Translations under genes and position numbers: made by a program | Notes under the pieces: model-generated | The model's database searches: none | Told to the model about the DNA's origin: nothing | Seen by the model: only the letters and a program-made list of their open reading frames with translations | Shown here: positions 7,227 to 15,771 of the stretch, piece after piece | Numbering within the stretch: position 1 is the stretch's first letter | Layout of the letters: every line of letters starts with the position of its first letter | IMG/VR virus record: IMGVR_UViG_3300026077_000012 | Span: 1 to 37,122 of that record | Reading direction: 5' to 3' (one strand) | DNA: 37,122 nucleotides | Source of the DNA: a virus

Positions 7227-8948
7227 ATGAGTCAGTTATTTGGCTTTCAAATTAATAAGAAGCAGGAACGGAAGGGACAATCCCCCGTTCCTCCTTCTGC
7301 TGACGAACCCGTTGCAGTAGCTGCAGGGGGTTATTTTGGTACTTACGTCGATATGGACAACAGTGCCAGAGATGAGTTTGAACTCATTCGTCGTTACCGA
7401 GACATGGCACTCCATCCAGAAGTGGACAGTGCTGTTGATGAGATTGTTAATGAGTTCGTTGTTAATGACACAAATGATAGTTGTGTAGAAATCAATCTAG
7501 ACAACCTTGAAGTTGGAAAGGGTGTCAAGAATAAAATTCGTGATGAGTTTGATTATATAAAACGCTTACTCAATTTTGAAAAGAGAGCACATGAGCTTAT
7601 TCGAAATTGGTATGTGGATGGTAAGTTAATTTACCACAAAGTAATAGACCTTGCTCAACCTAAGAAGGGTATCTTAGAACTTCGCTACATCGATCCCCTT
7701 AAGATCAAGAAGGTCAGACAAAAACTTTCAAGTAACAATAGACAACTAACTCCAGACGAGAAGCAATCTGCTAAGGCATACGAGTGGGGTGAGTTCGTAG
7801 ACTATTGGTTGTACAACCCTAAAGGATACCTTAGAGGTGGTGCATTAGGTCCAGTTGGAGACATGTCCAACAATCAAGGTGTCAAGATGGCGGTAGATTC
7901 CATCACCTTTGTTAACTCTGGACTACAAGATTTAAACAAAAGACTTGTACTAAGTTTCTTACACAAAGCAATCAAGTCACTCAATCAACTTAGAATGATT
8001 GAAGATGCTCTGGTTATCTACAGATTATCAAGAGCACCAGAAAGAAGAATCTTTTACATTGACGTAGGAAACCTTCCAAAGGTTAAAGCGGAACAGTATC
8101 TACGTGATGTAATGTCTCGTTATAGAAATAAACTAGTCTATGATGCAAAGACTGGTGAGATTCGTGACGACAAAAAGCATATGAGTATGCTAGAAGATTT
8201 TTGGTTACCTCGTAGAGAGGGTGGGCGTGGAACTGAGATCACCACCTTACCTGGTGGACAGAATCTAGGAGAGCTCAAAGATGTTGAGTACTTTAGGAAG
8301 AAACTTTATAACAGTCTCAATCTTCCTCCTTCCCGTCTCACAGATGATAACAAGGGATTCAATCTTGGTAAAACCACTGAAGTCCTTAGAGACGAGCTTA
8401 AGTTCACCAAGTTCATTGGACGTTTACGTAAAAGATTTGGAGAATTATTCCTCGACATACTCAAGACACAACTCATTCTCAAGGGAGTAATCACTCCTGA
8501 AGACTGGGATGAGATGCAGGAGCATATCCAGTTTGACTATCTCTTTGATAATCATTTCAATGAGTTGAAAGAACTTGAGATGGTCACACAAAGAATGGCA
8601 ATGGTCGCACAGATGGATCCATTTGTGGGTAAGTACTTCTCTGTTGAACATATCCGTAGACATATTCTACAGCAGAATGAGATGGAGTATAAAGAACTTG
8701 ATAAGCAAATGAAAGCAGAGATCGAATCTGGTCTTGCTATGGATCCTATTGATGTTACAACATTGGATACAATGGATCGTCAGAACGTTGCTTATCAACC
8801 AGAGATTGATGCTGCTGCACAGGACAATCAAGCGGTCTTAGATCAAGCAAGAGCTGATGATGACCACAAGAAGGAGATGCAGAAAATTAAGGCCACGCCT
8901 AAACCAGCACCTGCTTCCGCATCTAAACCTGCGAAAACAACTAAATAA
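7227..8948 (+). CDS. 20: Portal vertex protein gp20
   Basis: A 573-residue portal subunit (T4 gp20 is 524). The sequence carries the characteristic T4-type portal stretches FELIRRYRDMALHPEVDSAVDEI, with NEFVV after it, and the region containing LPGGQNLGELKDVEYFRKKL and LPPSRL. Twelve copies form the ring at the unique capsid vertex that nucleates head assembly and binds gp17. The C-terminus (after about residue 535) is a disordered Ala/Pro/Lys tail (KATPKPAPASASKPAK). The stop codon lies within the late box of the next gene. Confidence 0.96.
   Translation: MSQLFGFQINKKQERKGQSPVPPSADEPVAVAAGGYFGTYVDMDNSARDEFELIRRYRDMALHPEVDSAVDEIVNEFVVNDTNDSCVEINLDNLEVGKGVKNKIRDEFDYIKRLLNFEKRAHELIRNWYVDGKLIYHKVIDLAQPKKGILELRYIDPLKIKKVRQKLSSNNRQLTPDEKQSAKAYEWGEFVDYWLYNPKGYLRGGALGPVGDMSNNQGVKMAVDSITFVNSGLQDLNKRLVLSFLHKAIKSLNQLRMIEDALVIYRLSRAPERRIFYIDVGNLPKVKAEQYLRDVMSRYRNKLVYDAKTGEIRDDKKHMSMLEDFWLPRREGGRGTEITTLPGGQNLGELKDVEYFRKKLYNSLNLPPSRLTDDNKGFNLGKTTEVLRDELKFTKFIGRLRKRFGELFLDILKTQLILKGVITPEDWDEMQEHIQFDYLFDNHFNELKELEMVTQRMAMVAQMDPFVGKYFSVEHIRRHILQQNEMEYKELDKQMKAEIESGLAMDPIDVTTLDTMDRQNVAYQPEIDAAAQDNQAVLDQARADDDHKKEMQKIKATPKPAPASASKPAKTTK
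8941..8947 (+). promoter_or_regulatory. Late promoter box CTAAATA before the core-protein gene
   Basis: CTAAATA overlaps the final codons and stop of gp20 and is followed by another TAA-rich stretch, 22 bases before the ATG of the gp67-like gene. It shares sequence and spacing with the gp19 box. Because it is partly coding, the match could be coincidental. Confidence 0.45.
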
Positions 8949-8969
8949 TAAACACACTATGTAAAAATT

Positions 8970-9191
8970 ATGGCAGATCCAGTGGAGCAACCGCCAGAGG
9001 CAGTACTTGATACGGCTGATTTGATTGCAAATAATAAAAGAGCAGAAGCAATTGATGCAATACAAGATCTCTTGTATGCACGTGCAAATGATGCTATGGG
9101 TTCATATAAGAAAACTGTAGCAGGTACTTATTTCAATGAACCAAAAGAGGTAGAGGAACCATCCAATGAAACTGATAACGGAAGCAATTGA
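8970..9191 (+). CDS. 67: Prohead core protein, gp67-like
   Basis: A 73-residue acidic protein between portal and prohead protease, exactly where T4 has gene 67 (80 residues). The central helix LIANNKRAEAIDAIQDLLYARANDAM is followed by a Lys/Thr segment and an acidic disordered tail (EPKEVEEPSNETDNGSN). In T4, gp67 is part of the internal scaffold and is cut by gp21. The assignment rests on position, size and the AEAIDAIQDLLYARA pattern rather than a catalytic motif. The last 26 bases overlap gp21. Confidence 0.65.
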   Translation: MADPVEQPPEAVLDTADLIANNKRAEAIDAIQDLLYARANDAMGSYKKTVAGTYFNEPKEVEEPSNETDNGSN

Positions 9192-9810
9192 AACCATTGA
9201 GGTTATAACCGAAGAGAAGGACGGTAAGAAACAGTTATACATAGAAGGCGTTTTTCTTCAGTCTGAACTGAAGAATCGCAACGGTCGTGTATATCCATTC
9301 AGCGTCCTTGAAAAAGAAGTCAATCGCTACAACGAAGAATACATTAAAACAAGTCGTGCTTTGGGGGAGCTGGGCCATCCTGATGGTCCTACTGTCAACC
9401 TTGACAGAGTATCCCACAGAATTACCAACTTGCGAGCAGAAGGTACAAACTTTGTTGGGAAGGCGATGATCTTAGGAACACCTATGGGTCAGATCGCTAG
9501 TAACCTATTAGGTGAAGGTGTGAAACTTGGTGTTTCATCCAGAGGTATGGGTTCTATCGATAAGCGTGAAGATGCAAACTATGTTTGCGATGACTTTATG
9601 CTTGCCACTGCTGCTGACATTGTTGCTGATCCATCCGCACCTGATGCATTCGTAAATGGAATCATGGAAGGTAAAGAGTGGGTCTGGGATAATGGCATAT
9701 TGAAGGAGCAAAAGATTGCTAAATATAAGAGTTACATTGACGATGCAACTCGCCAAAACCTAGAGGAGAGAACACTTGAAGTGTTCAATAGCTTCCTCCA
9801 AGGCTTGTAA
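9166..9810 (+). CDS. 21: Prohead core serine protease gp21
   Basis: 214 residues, nearly identical in length to T4 gp21 (212). It is a herpesvirus-assemblin-like serine protease of family S77. The catalytic His lies in ALGELGHPDG (H71) and the catalytic Ser in LGVSSRGMGS (S124 or S125). The segment between carries the conserved VNLDRVSHRITNL and GKAMILGTPMG. It matures the prohead by cutting gp22, gp23 and other core proteins. The start overlaps the upstream gene in another frame, suggesting coupled translation. Confidence 0.94.
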   Translation: MKLITEAIETIEVITEEKDGKKQLYIEGVFLQSELKNRNGRVYPFSVLEKEVNRYNEEYIKTSRALGELGHPDGPTVNLDRVSHRITNLRAEGTNFVGKAMILGTPMGQIASNLLGEGVKLGVSSRGMGSIDKREDANYVCDDFMLATAADIVADPSAPDAFVNGIMEGKEWVWDNGILKEQKIAKYKSYIDDATRQNLEERTLEVFNSFLQGL

Positions 9811-9812
9811 TT

Positions 9813-9820
9813 AATAAATA
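9813..9820 (+). promoter_or_regulatory. Late promoter box AATAAATA for gp22
   Basis: AATAAATA in the 47-base gap after gp21 matches the T4 late consensus at 7 of 8 positions. It lies 37 bases before the gp22 ATG, the same distance as the gp18 box. A purine-rich ribosome-binding site (GGGAAGA) follows. Confidence 0.55.
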
Positions 9821-9857
9821 AACATAGATAATTCATCAATTTACGGGAAGACTTAAA

Positions 9858-11021
9858 ATGTCAGACATGTTAAACGAAAAGTTTGAGGAATTCGCATCTG
9901 AGCAAAAGGATGTTCTCAAAGAATACCAAGATCCTATGCCCACAGTTACCGCAACTGTGATACCTGGTACAGGTAGCGACCCAACTCAGGTTTCGGGTGA
10001 TCCCCAACAGAAGAGTAGCGGAAAGGATGAACCATCAGGTTCTTCACCAACCGTTCCACCTGCTGTTGCTAATGGACAATCTGTAAACGATCTAGGAGGA
10101 TCTTCAACACCACCACTCCATGCTAAGAAGGAGAAGGGGGAAGAAAATCCTGGTGCTAAAGCATCTGCACCTATCTCTCAAGATAGCAGTGCATCATCTC
10201 CATCTGGTAAAGGTGGTGACGAAGCTGGTGCTAACACACTCGGTGCTGAAATTACACACGGAACTTCTAAAGGTCCAGATGTACAGTACCCAATCAAACC
10301 ATCGTTCGAAGAAGTTGAATTATCTGACGACGTAAAAGCCCTCCTTGAGGGAACAGAACTCTCTGATGAGTTTGCCGAGAAAGCGAAGACTATCTTCGAA
10401 GCGGCTGTTAAAGCAAAACTTTCAGAAGAGTACGACAAGCTTGTAGAGCACTTTGCCAAACAAACTGAAGAGAAACTCGCTGCTGCTAAGGCAGAACTCA
10501 ACGAGGAAGTTAATGGCACAGTGAACTACGCCGTGACTCAATGGATCGAAGAGAATCAAATCGCCATTGATCGTGGAATCAGAAATGAGATTACAGAAGA
10601 CTTCATTGTAGGTCTGAAGAATCTCTTTGAAGAGCACTACATTTCTATCCCAGACGACAAAGTGGATGCGGTAGAAAGTATGGCTGAATCAATTCGTGAA
10701 ATGGAAGGACGCTTAGACGAACAGGTCAAAGCTAATGTGAAACTTCAGAATCGTCTTAACGAGTCTGCAAAAACTGTAATTCTGAAACAAGTTTCAGAAG
10801 GATTGGCAGAAACTCAGAAGGACAAACTATCAGCTCTCGCTGAGGGTGTTGAGTTCAAATCAGAGGAAGAGTATTCCAAGAAACTCACCACAATTAAAGA
10901 GTCATATTTCCCTAAAGAAAAGGCTCAGGTCAGCGAAGTATCTGACGAAACACCAGTTGAAGCAGAAGACATGTCACCAGCAATGGGATCATATCTAGAT
11001 GCTTTGAATCGCTGGAATTGA
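9858..11021 (+). CDS. 22: Prohead scaffolding core protein gp22
   Basis: 387 residues (T4 gp22 is 269). Residues about 25-145 are low-complexity Pro/Ser/Gly/Thr sequence, the source of the extra length. Residues about 150-350 form the expected charged helical scaffold (for example AKTIFEAAVKAKLSEEYDKL and MAESIREMEGRLDEQVKANV), probably coiled coil. The acidic C-terminus ends in MGSYLDALNRW. In T4 this scaffold shapes the prohead and is degraded by gp21. Its order between gp21 and gp23 supports the call. Confidence 0.9.
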   Translation: MSDMLNEKFEEFASEQKDVLKEYQDPMPTVTATVIPGTGSDPTQVSGDPQQKSSGKDEPSGSSPTVPPAVANGQSVNDLGGSSTPPLHAKKEKGEENPGAKASAPISQDSSASSPSGKGGDEAGANTLGAEITHGTSKGPDVQYPIKPSFEEVELSDDVKALLEGTELSDEFAEKAKTIFEAAVKAKLSEEYDKLVEHFAKQTEEKLAAAKAELNEEVNGTVNYAVTQWIEENQIAIDRGIRNEITEDFIVGLKNLFEEHYISIPDDKVDAVESMAESIREMEGRLDEQVKANVKLQNRLNESAKTVILKQVSEGLAETQKDKLSALAEGVEFKSEEEYSKKLTTIKESYFPKEKAQVSEVSDETPVEAEDMSPAMGSYLDALNRWN

Positions 11022-11056
11022 ATTTAATAATATAACACTTTCTATAGAGAAAACAA

Positions 11057-12439
11057 ATGTTTAACGCAAAAGCTCTAACAGAAAAGTGGTCACCTGTTCT
11101 AAGTCATGAAGGGTCTACTCCCATCAAAGACAACTATAGAAAGGCTGTAACTGCTGTACTGTTAGAAAACCAAGAGAAATTCATACGTGAAGAGCGTGGA
11201 ATGCTCAACGAGGTAGCAGTAAACTCTGCTGGTGCTATCGGAACAAACGCACTTTCTGGTAGTGGACTAGACACTAAGACAGGTGGATTAGCAGGTTTCG
11301 ACCCTGTACTAATCAGCTTGATTCGTCGTGCTATGCCTAACCTAGTTGCTTATGATATCTGTGGTGTCCAGCCTATGTCTGGTCCTACTGGATTGATCTT
11401 CGCAATGAAGGCACATTACGAGAATCGTACTGGCCCCGAAGCATTATTCAACGAGCCAGATTCAAACTTCTCTGCTGGATCAGATAACACTAAGGGTGCA
11501 TATAACCCTGCTAATGATGCAACAGATGGTTCGAACCCTGCTCTACTTAACGACGCATCACCTGGAACTTATGAGCGTGGTGTTAAGCCAATGGCTCGTA
11601 ACGTTGCTGAAGAATTGGGAGAAACAACTCAGTTCCGTGAGATGGCATTCAGCATTGAGAAGACTGCTGTGACTGCACAGTCCAGAGCCCTCAAGGCAGA
11701 GTACACTCTAGAACTAGCCCAAGACTTGAAAGCTATTCACGGTCTAGATGCAGAGCAAGAACTTGCTAACATTCTTTCTAGTGAGATCCTTGCTGAAATC
11801 AACCGTGAGGTTGTACGTACAGTTTACACAATTGCAAAACCTGGTGCTGCTAACAACGTAGCAAACGCTGGTCGTTTTGACTTAGACGTAGACTCAAACG
11901 GAAGATGGTCTGTTGAGAAATTCAAAGGACTTATGTTCCAAGTCGAGCGTGATGCCAACGCAATCGCACAAGAGACTCGTCGTGGGAAGGGTAACTTCAT
12001 CGTCACATCTGCTGACGTTGCTAGTGCTCTTGCTATGTCTGGTACTCTAGACTACTCTTCAGGTCTTACTGGTGCTGGTGGTCCTTCCATCGGTGAGGTA
12101 GATGACACTGGAAACCTACTTGTAGGTACAATGAACGGACGTATCAAGGTATACGTTGATCCTTATTCTGCAAACATTGCTGACAAGCATTACTACGTTG
12201 TAGGATACAAAGGAACTTCTCCTTATGACGCTGGTCTGTTCTACTGCCCATATGTACCTCTCCAAATGGTCAGGTCTATAGGTCCAGATACCTTCCAACC
12301 CAAAATTGGATTTAAGACACGTTACGGAATGGTTGCTAACCCATTCGTTACACAGGCAAACGGCACTCCTGATGCTGAAGCCCTTACAGCGAATCGTAAC
12401 CAGTACTACAGACGTGTACAGGTTGAAAACCTTATGTAA
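11057..12439 (+). CDS. 23: Major capsid protein gp23
   Basis: 460 residues (T4 precursor 521), HK97 fold. Diagnostic stretches are IRRAMPNLVAYDICGVQPMS and PTGLIFAMKAHYENR, used widely as a myovirus marker, together with EMAFSIEKTAVTAQSRALKA and the C-terminal MVANPF. The protein forms the hexamers of the head. The N-terminal roughly 52 residues look like a propeptide removed by gp21; LNE at residues 50-52 is a possible cleavage site, which is inferred. No separate gp24 vertex gene is seen nearby. A strong terminator follows directly. Confidence 0.96.
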   Translation: MFNAKALTEKWSPVLSHEGSTPIKDNYRKAVTAVLLENQEKFIREERGMLNEVAVNSAGAIGTNALSGSGLDTKTGGLAGFDPVLISLIRRAMPNLVAYDICGVQPMSGPTGLIFAMKAHYENRTGPEALFNEPDSNFSAGSDNTKGAYNPANDATDGSNPALLNDASPGTYERGVKPMARNVAEELGETTQFREMAFSIEKTAVTAQSRALKAEYTLELAQDLKAIHGLDAEQELANILSSEILAEINREVVRTVYTIAKPGAANNVANAGRFDLDVDSNGRWSVEKFKGLMFQVERDANAIAQETRRGKGNFIVTSADVASALAMSGTLDYSSGLTGAGGPSIGEVDDTGNLLVGTMNGRIKVYVDPYSANIADKHYYVVGYKGTSPYDAGLFYCPYVPLQMVRSIGPDTFQPKIGFKTRYGMVANPFVTQANGTPDAEALTANRNQYYRRVQVENLM

Positions 12440-12463
12440 ATCTCTATTCGAGAACAATGACAG

Positions 12464-12489
12464 AGGGAACCTTCGGGTTCCCTTTTTTT
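12464..12489 (+). terminator. Intrinsic terminator after gp23
   Basis: The stem AGGGAACC pairs exactly with GGTTCCCT around the stable TTCG tetraloop (12472-12475), followed by a run of T to 12489. This is a textbook Rho-independent terminator 25 bases after the gp23 stop, closing the packaging and capsid module. Confidence 0.93.
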
Positions 12490-12500
12490 ATGATACATAC

Positions 12501-12548
12501 TATAATAGAAATGCCAGTTTGCATAGTGGCATACTCATATGGTAGAAT
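12501..12548 (+). promoter_or_regulatory. Promoter region with inverted repeat after the gp23 terminator
   Basis: A perfect TATAAT lies at 12501-12506 but has no recognisable -35. TTGCAT (12519-12524) and TAGAAT (12543-12548) form a second candidate with an 18-base spacer, although its start would fall on the ATG of the next gene. Between them, ATGCCA (12511-12516) and TGGCAT (12527-12532) are an exact inverted repeat. Some promoter is expected here because the upstream message ends at the terminator. Confidence 0.4.
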
Positions 12549-12554
12549 TAGAAC

Positions 12555-12719
12555 ATGAATGGTAGACTATCTAAAGTTGATATGACATCACGACTTTTGA
12601 AAATCAAAGCAGGTATTGCCGACAAGTACTGGTATCCTAATTGGGATGATAAAGAAAGATCGGCAGCTCAACAAGCCCTCAATAACGCACTGGAGATTCT
12701 AGATGAATATCATTACTAA
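12555..12719 (+). CDS. 54-residue conserved-unknown protein
   Basis: An ORF from ATG 12555 to TAA at 12717-12719. The protein is helical: MTSRLLKIKAGIADKYWYP, then a charged helix ending ALNNALEILDEYHY. This pattern (a small helical pair ending in a Leu-Asp-Glu-Tyr-Tyr-like tail) recurs in cyanomyoviruses. It is the first gene after the gp23 terminator and overlaps the next gene by 17 bases. The function is unknown. Confidence 0.6.
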   Translation: MNGRLSKVDMTSRLLKIKAGIADKYWYPNWDDKERSAAQQALNNALEILDEYHY

Positions 12720-12954
12720 CCCAGATGGGTCAAAGGAATATACCAACCCATTCATTAAAGAAGGTACTGATCTAACAGAAGATCAACTTCAACTAAGAGC
12801 ATTCTTGCTCGGTTCATTTTGGCGTAACGAGATTACTATCACAGAAAAATCATATCGTTTCTGTGATGATTGGATTAAAAATGAAGATGCAGAAATTGCA
12901 TCTAAGGAAAATGCAGACACATTGCTCAAGGAGGCTTATGCAACTTTTAAGTAG
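12703..12954 (+). CDS. Small unknown protein
   Basis: 83 residues, acidic, helical in the second half (WRNEITITEKSYRFCDDWIK, then EIASKENADTLLKEAYATF). No motif is recognised. The start overlaps the stop of the 54-residue gene by 17 bases, and the C-terminal end overlaps the next start. This is typical of a co-translated string of small early or middle genes. Confidence 0.55.
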   Translation: MNIITNPDGSKEYTNPFIKEGTDLTEDQLQLRAFLLGSFWRNEITITEKSYRFCDDWIKNEDAEIASKENADTLLKEAYATFK

Positions 12955-13129
12955 TTACTTCAGTGAAGATGAAGTAAGACATGCAAAACTATTTCGCATC
13001 GAAGATTTTGATCAGAGACCATATCAGTTCAGAGTTTTTACTACAGATGCAGATTTAGCAGACTGTAAAGATTTCATACATACAACTGAAGCAGAAGATT
13101 TTGCTGAGAACTTTGTATTGAATGCATGA
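12938..13129 (+). CDS. Small acidic unknown protein
   Basis: 63 residues if translated from ATG 12938, which follows AAGGAGG at 12928-12934 with short spacing. An in-frame ATG at 12863 would force a 92-base overlap. The sequence, with YQFRVFTTDADLADCKDFI and a final acidic helix, looks like a compact alpha/beta protein with one Cys. No known family is recognised. The stop overlaps the next start as ATGA. Confidence 0.5.
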   Translation: MQLLSSYFSEDEVRHAKLFRIEDFDQRPYQFRVFTTDADLADCKDFIHTTEAEDFAENFVLNA

Positions 13130-13299
13130 ATCCACTTTATAAAATATTGATGGGTGTTGGAATACCAGGAACTGTTGCTTCTGTGGTGGTAATTTTTAAT
13201 GCTTTGAAGAAAAAACCTACTAAGGTTACCTTTGAAGATGACGATGATGACGACTTTGGTGGGCCTGGTGAAGGTCCATATTGGTGGTACACTAAATAG
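13126..13299 (+). CDS. 57-residue membrane-anchored acidic protein
   Basis: An ORF from ATG 13126 (ATGA overlap) to TAG at 13297-13299. An N-terminal hydrophobic segment (ILMGVGIPGTVASVVVIF) is followed by a Lys patch, a run of six Asp, and a Gly/Pro/aromatic end (GPGEGPYWWYTK). This is a plausible single-pass membrane protein. No homologous function is known to me. The last bases contain a CTAAATA box for the downstream structural gene. Confidence 0.55.
   Translation: MNPLYKILMGVGIPGTVASVVVIFNALKKKPTKVTFEDDDDDDFGGPGEGPYWWYTK
13292..13298 (+). promoter_or_regulatory. Late promoter box CTAAATA
   Basis: CTAAATA ends one base before the small membrane gene's stop is complete, and 22 bases before the GTG start of the tail-tube-fold gene. 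The spacing equals that of the gp19 and gp67-like boxes, as expected for a gene encoding a virion protein amid early genes. Confidence 0.5.
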
Positions 13300-13320
13300 T
13301 AAGTAGCTTGGGAAGTTATT

Positions 13321-13833
13321 GTGGCTGCTGAATGGTATAAAGAACAACCTACGAATAGAAATTTTCTATCTCCAGTAGGGTTTCAGTTTGATCTGGAACT
13401 CTTTTCGGGGGTAGATTTTTTCTGTCAGTCAGTAAACCTTCCTGATATTACAATGACTGTTGCTGAGATTCCTAACAAGTTTCGATCTATACCTATAGCA
13501 GGTAGTGGTGGTGTGCAGTTTGGTGATTTGAACGTTACCTTTCTGATAGATGAAGATCTCAAGAACTACATGTCTATTCAAAATTGGATCAGGGAATTCG
13601 GCCTCGCAGAAGGTCATTCATCTGGGTTGGATACAAAATCAAGGGGAACCTTACAGGTTCTTACCTCCTCTTTTAATGGAAATTTCTACGTTAACTTCGA
13701 AGAACTATTTCCAGTCGGATTGACAGGGGTTACCTTTGATGCTACTCCTGCTGATATTGATTATGTAACTGCAACTGCAACATTCAAATACACAAGATAT
13801 AAAGTACAGACAGAAACTGGAACTAATTTATGA
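13321..13833 (+). CDS. Tail-tube-fold protein, candidate tail completion protein gp3
   Basis: 170 residues with a GTG start at 13321, the only sensible start since the sequence before it is non-coding. The beginning (NRNFLSPVGFQFDLELFSGV, CQSVNLPDITMTVAEIP) and the end (VTATATFKYTRYKV) resemble the gp19 tail-tube family. Cyanophages place a protein of this size between gp23 and uvsY that is often annotated gp3, the tail completion or sheath-stabilising protein (T4 gp3 is 176). I cannot separate a gp3 role from a gp19 paralogue by eye. A late box precedes it, supporting a virion role. Confidence 0.7.
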   Translation: MAAEWYKEQPTNRNFLSPVGFQFDLELFSGVDFFCQSVNLPDITMTVAEIPNKFRSIPIAGSGGVQFGDLNVTFLIDEDLKNYMSIQNWIREFGLAEGHSSGLDTKSRGTLQVLTSSFNGNFYVNFEELFPVGLTGVTFDATPADIDYVTATATFKYTRYKVQTETGTNL

Positions 13834-14303
13834 AATTTGGTGATCTCCTTAATAATTTTGACAAACTAAAAGAAGACTGGGCAGAGGATAGTCGTGTAGA
13901 CTTTCAATTTAAAAACAAAGAGTACAGTGCTGATCTAGGACAACTAGCACTTGACATTCCCTACCAGCATAATAAATACTTAAACCACTACACTGACATT
14001 CAAGCAGTTAAAACTTCATTAGAGTTTGAGATTCGCAAACTCATTAGAGATAAGCGTGAGTACTATGGAGGTGAAGCTGACGCTAAAACTTATGCCAAAA
14101 AACCTTTTGGTGGTAAGATATCAACTCAAGATAAGATGAAAGTCTATGTAGAGTCTGATGATGAAGTTATTAATCTAGAAGCAAAAATCAAATACCTAGA
14201 TCAAATGCTTTATTGGTTGGATCAGGTAATGAAACAAATCTCTAATAGAGGTTTTCAAATCAAGAGTGCTATCGAGTGGGAGAAATTTATTAATGGACAG
14301 TAA
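13830..14303 (+). CDS. uvsY: Recombination mediator UvsY
   Basis: 157 residues (T4 UvsY is 137). The charged helical sequence (LNNFDKLKEDWAEDS, YLNHYTDIQAVKTSLEFEI, KYLDQMLYWLDQVMKQI, AIEWEKFINGQ) fits cyanophage UvsY. UvsY hexamers load the UvsX recombinase onto gp32-coated single-stranded DNA. Its position directly before uvsW matches cyanophage synteny. ATGA overlap upstream and TAATG overlap downstream indicate coupled expression. Confidence 0.87.
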   Translation: MKFGDLLNNFDKLKEDWAEDSRVDFQFKNKEYSADLGQLALDIPYQHNKYLNHYTDIQAVKTSLEFEIRKLIRDKREYYGGEADAKTYAKKPFGGKISTQDKMKVYVESDDEVINLEAKIKYLDQMLYWLDQVMKQISNRGFQIKSAIEWEKFINGQ

Positions 14304-15766
14304 TGACACACCTCTCAGTAAAGAAAAAGAATGAAGTCTATGTTACTATAGATTCTAAAGAAGAACATGTCCACAAAGAACTAGCAGACTACTTCACATT
14401 CGAAGTACCTGAAGCAAAATATTTAAAAAAGAATCCAAGATACAGACACTGGGATGGAACCATTAGGTTGTACTCTCCTGCCACTGGTGATTTGTATGCT
14501 GGATTATTCACGCATCTAAAAGGGTTTGCCTATGATCGTGATTATACCATGGAACTAAAAAAGGATGACTGGTATGGTCATCCTATTGAAGTAAATGATT
14601 TTGTATCACCACGTGGTATTAAAGTCTTTATGGATAAGATCACCCATGTAAAACCTAGAGACTATCAGTACGCAGCAGTTTATTCTGCTATTAAGAACAA
14701 TCGTAAGTTACTACTTTCTCCTACTGGATCTGGTAAGTCTCTTATGATCTACTCCCTCGTCAGATACTATTGCTCCACCAGCAAGAAAACGTTGATCATT
14801 GTTCCCACTACGAGTCTCGTCGAGCAGATGGTCAATGACTTCTGTGACTATGGATGGAATGCGGAGGATCATGTTCATAAGATTTATGGTGGGAAAGATA
14901 AAGTAACGGATAAACCTGTCATCATATCTACTTGGCAATCGATCTACAAATTTCCCAAGAGATACTTTGACGATATAGAATGTGTCATCGGTGATGAAGC
15001 ACATCTGTTTAAGAGTAAGTCCCTGACTGGCATCATGACCAAGTTACACAATGCTAAGTATAGGTTTGGATTTACTGGAACACTGAACGGAACCAAGACC
15101 CACAAGTGGGTACTCGAAGGTCTATTTGGTTCCTGTGATCAGGTAACGAAGACGGATGACCTCATCAAACGTGGTTACCTGTCTAAGTTTAGGATCAAAA
15201 TACTGCTTTGTAAACACCCTGCTCAACACTTTGAAACGTTTCATGATGAAATGGATTACCTTGTTGCTCATAAGGGTAGGAATAATTTGATCAAAAATTT
15301 AGTTAAAGACTTAAGTGGCAACACACTTGTTCTCTTTAATTATATCGAGAAGCATGGAGAACCGTTGTTTGAAATCATAAATAATTCTATAGATAAAGAT
15401 CGTAAGATCTTTTTTGTTCACGGTGGTACGGAAGTACAAGACCGTGAAGAAGTTAGATTAATCACGGAGCAAGAAAACAATGCAATCATCGTTGCGTCCT
15501 ATGGGACTTTTTCTACTGGTATCAATATTAAGCGTTTGCACAATATCATCTTTGCAAGCCCATCCAAATCACGGATCAGAAATCTTCAATCAATCGGAAG
15601 AGTTCTTCGTAGAGGAGAAGGAAAATCATTAGCAACATTATATGATATATCTGACGACATCGGCGGTCAAAATTACACCCTCCGTCACTTGAACGAGAGG
15701 GTAACAATTTACAACGAGGAAAATTTTAAGTATGAAGTTATTAAAGTAAATCTTACAGCAAGTTAA
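14303..15766 (+). CDS. uvsW: Recombination helicase UvsW
   Basis: 487 residues (T4 UvsW is 503), superfamily 2 helicase. It has a small N-terminal UvsW-type domain (residues 1-115, containing YRHWDGTIRLY). Motif I is LSPTGSGKS (138-146), motif II DEAH (231-234), motif III region FTGTLNG, and motif VI QSIGRVLRR (429-437). UvsW unwinds R-loops and branched DNA, shutting origin-dependent initiation and promoting recombination-dependent replication. It follows uvsY without a gap. Confidence 0.94.
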   Translation: MTHLSVKKKNEVYVTIDSKEEHVHKELADYFTFEVPEAKYLKKNPRYRHWDGTIRLYSPATGDLYAGLFTHLKGFAYDRDYTMELKKDDWYGHPIEVNDFVSPRGIKVFMDKITHVKPRDYQYAAVYSAIKNNRKLLLSPTGSGKSLMIYSLVRYYCSTSKKTLIIVPTTSLVEQMVNDFCDYGWNAEDHVHKIYGGKDKVTDKPVIISTWQSIYKFPKRYFDDIECVIGDEAHLFKSKSLTGIMTKLHNAKYRFGFTGTLNGTKTHKWVLEGLFGSCDQVTKTDDLIKRGYLSKFRIKILLCKHPAQHFETFHDEMDYLVAHKGRNNLIKNLVKDLSGNTLVLFNYIEKHGEPLFEIINNSIDKDRKIFFVHGGTEVQDREEVRLITEQENNAIIVASYGTFSTGINIKRLHNIIFASPSKSRIRNLQSIGRVLRRGEGKSLATLYDISDDIGGQNYTLRHLNERVTIYNEENFKYEVIKVNLTAS

Positions 15767-15771
15767 AAATT

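Noticed and set aside
12519-12548. TTGCAT-N18-TAGAAT as the definite promoter of the 54-residue gene
   Set aside because: Its start would coincide with the ATG, leaving no leader, and the hexamers are weak. It was kept only as part of a low-confidence region.
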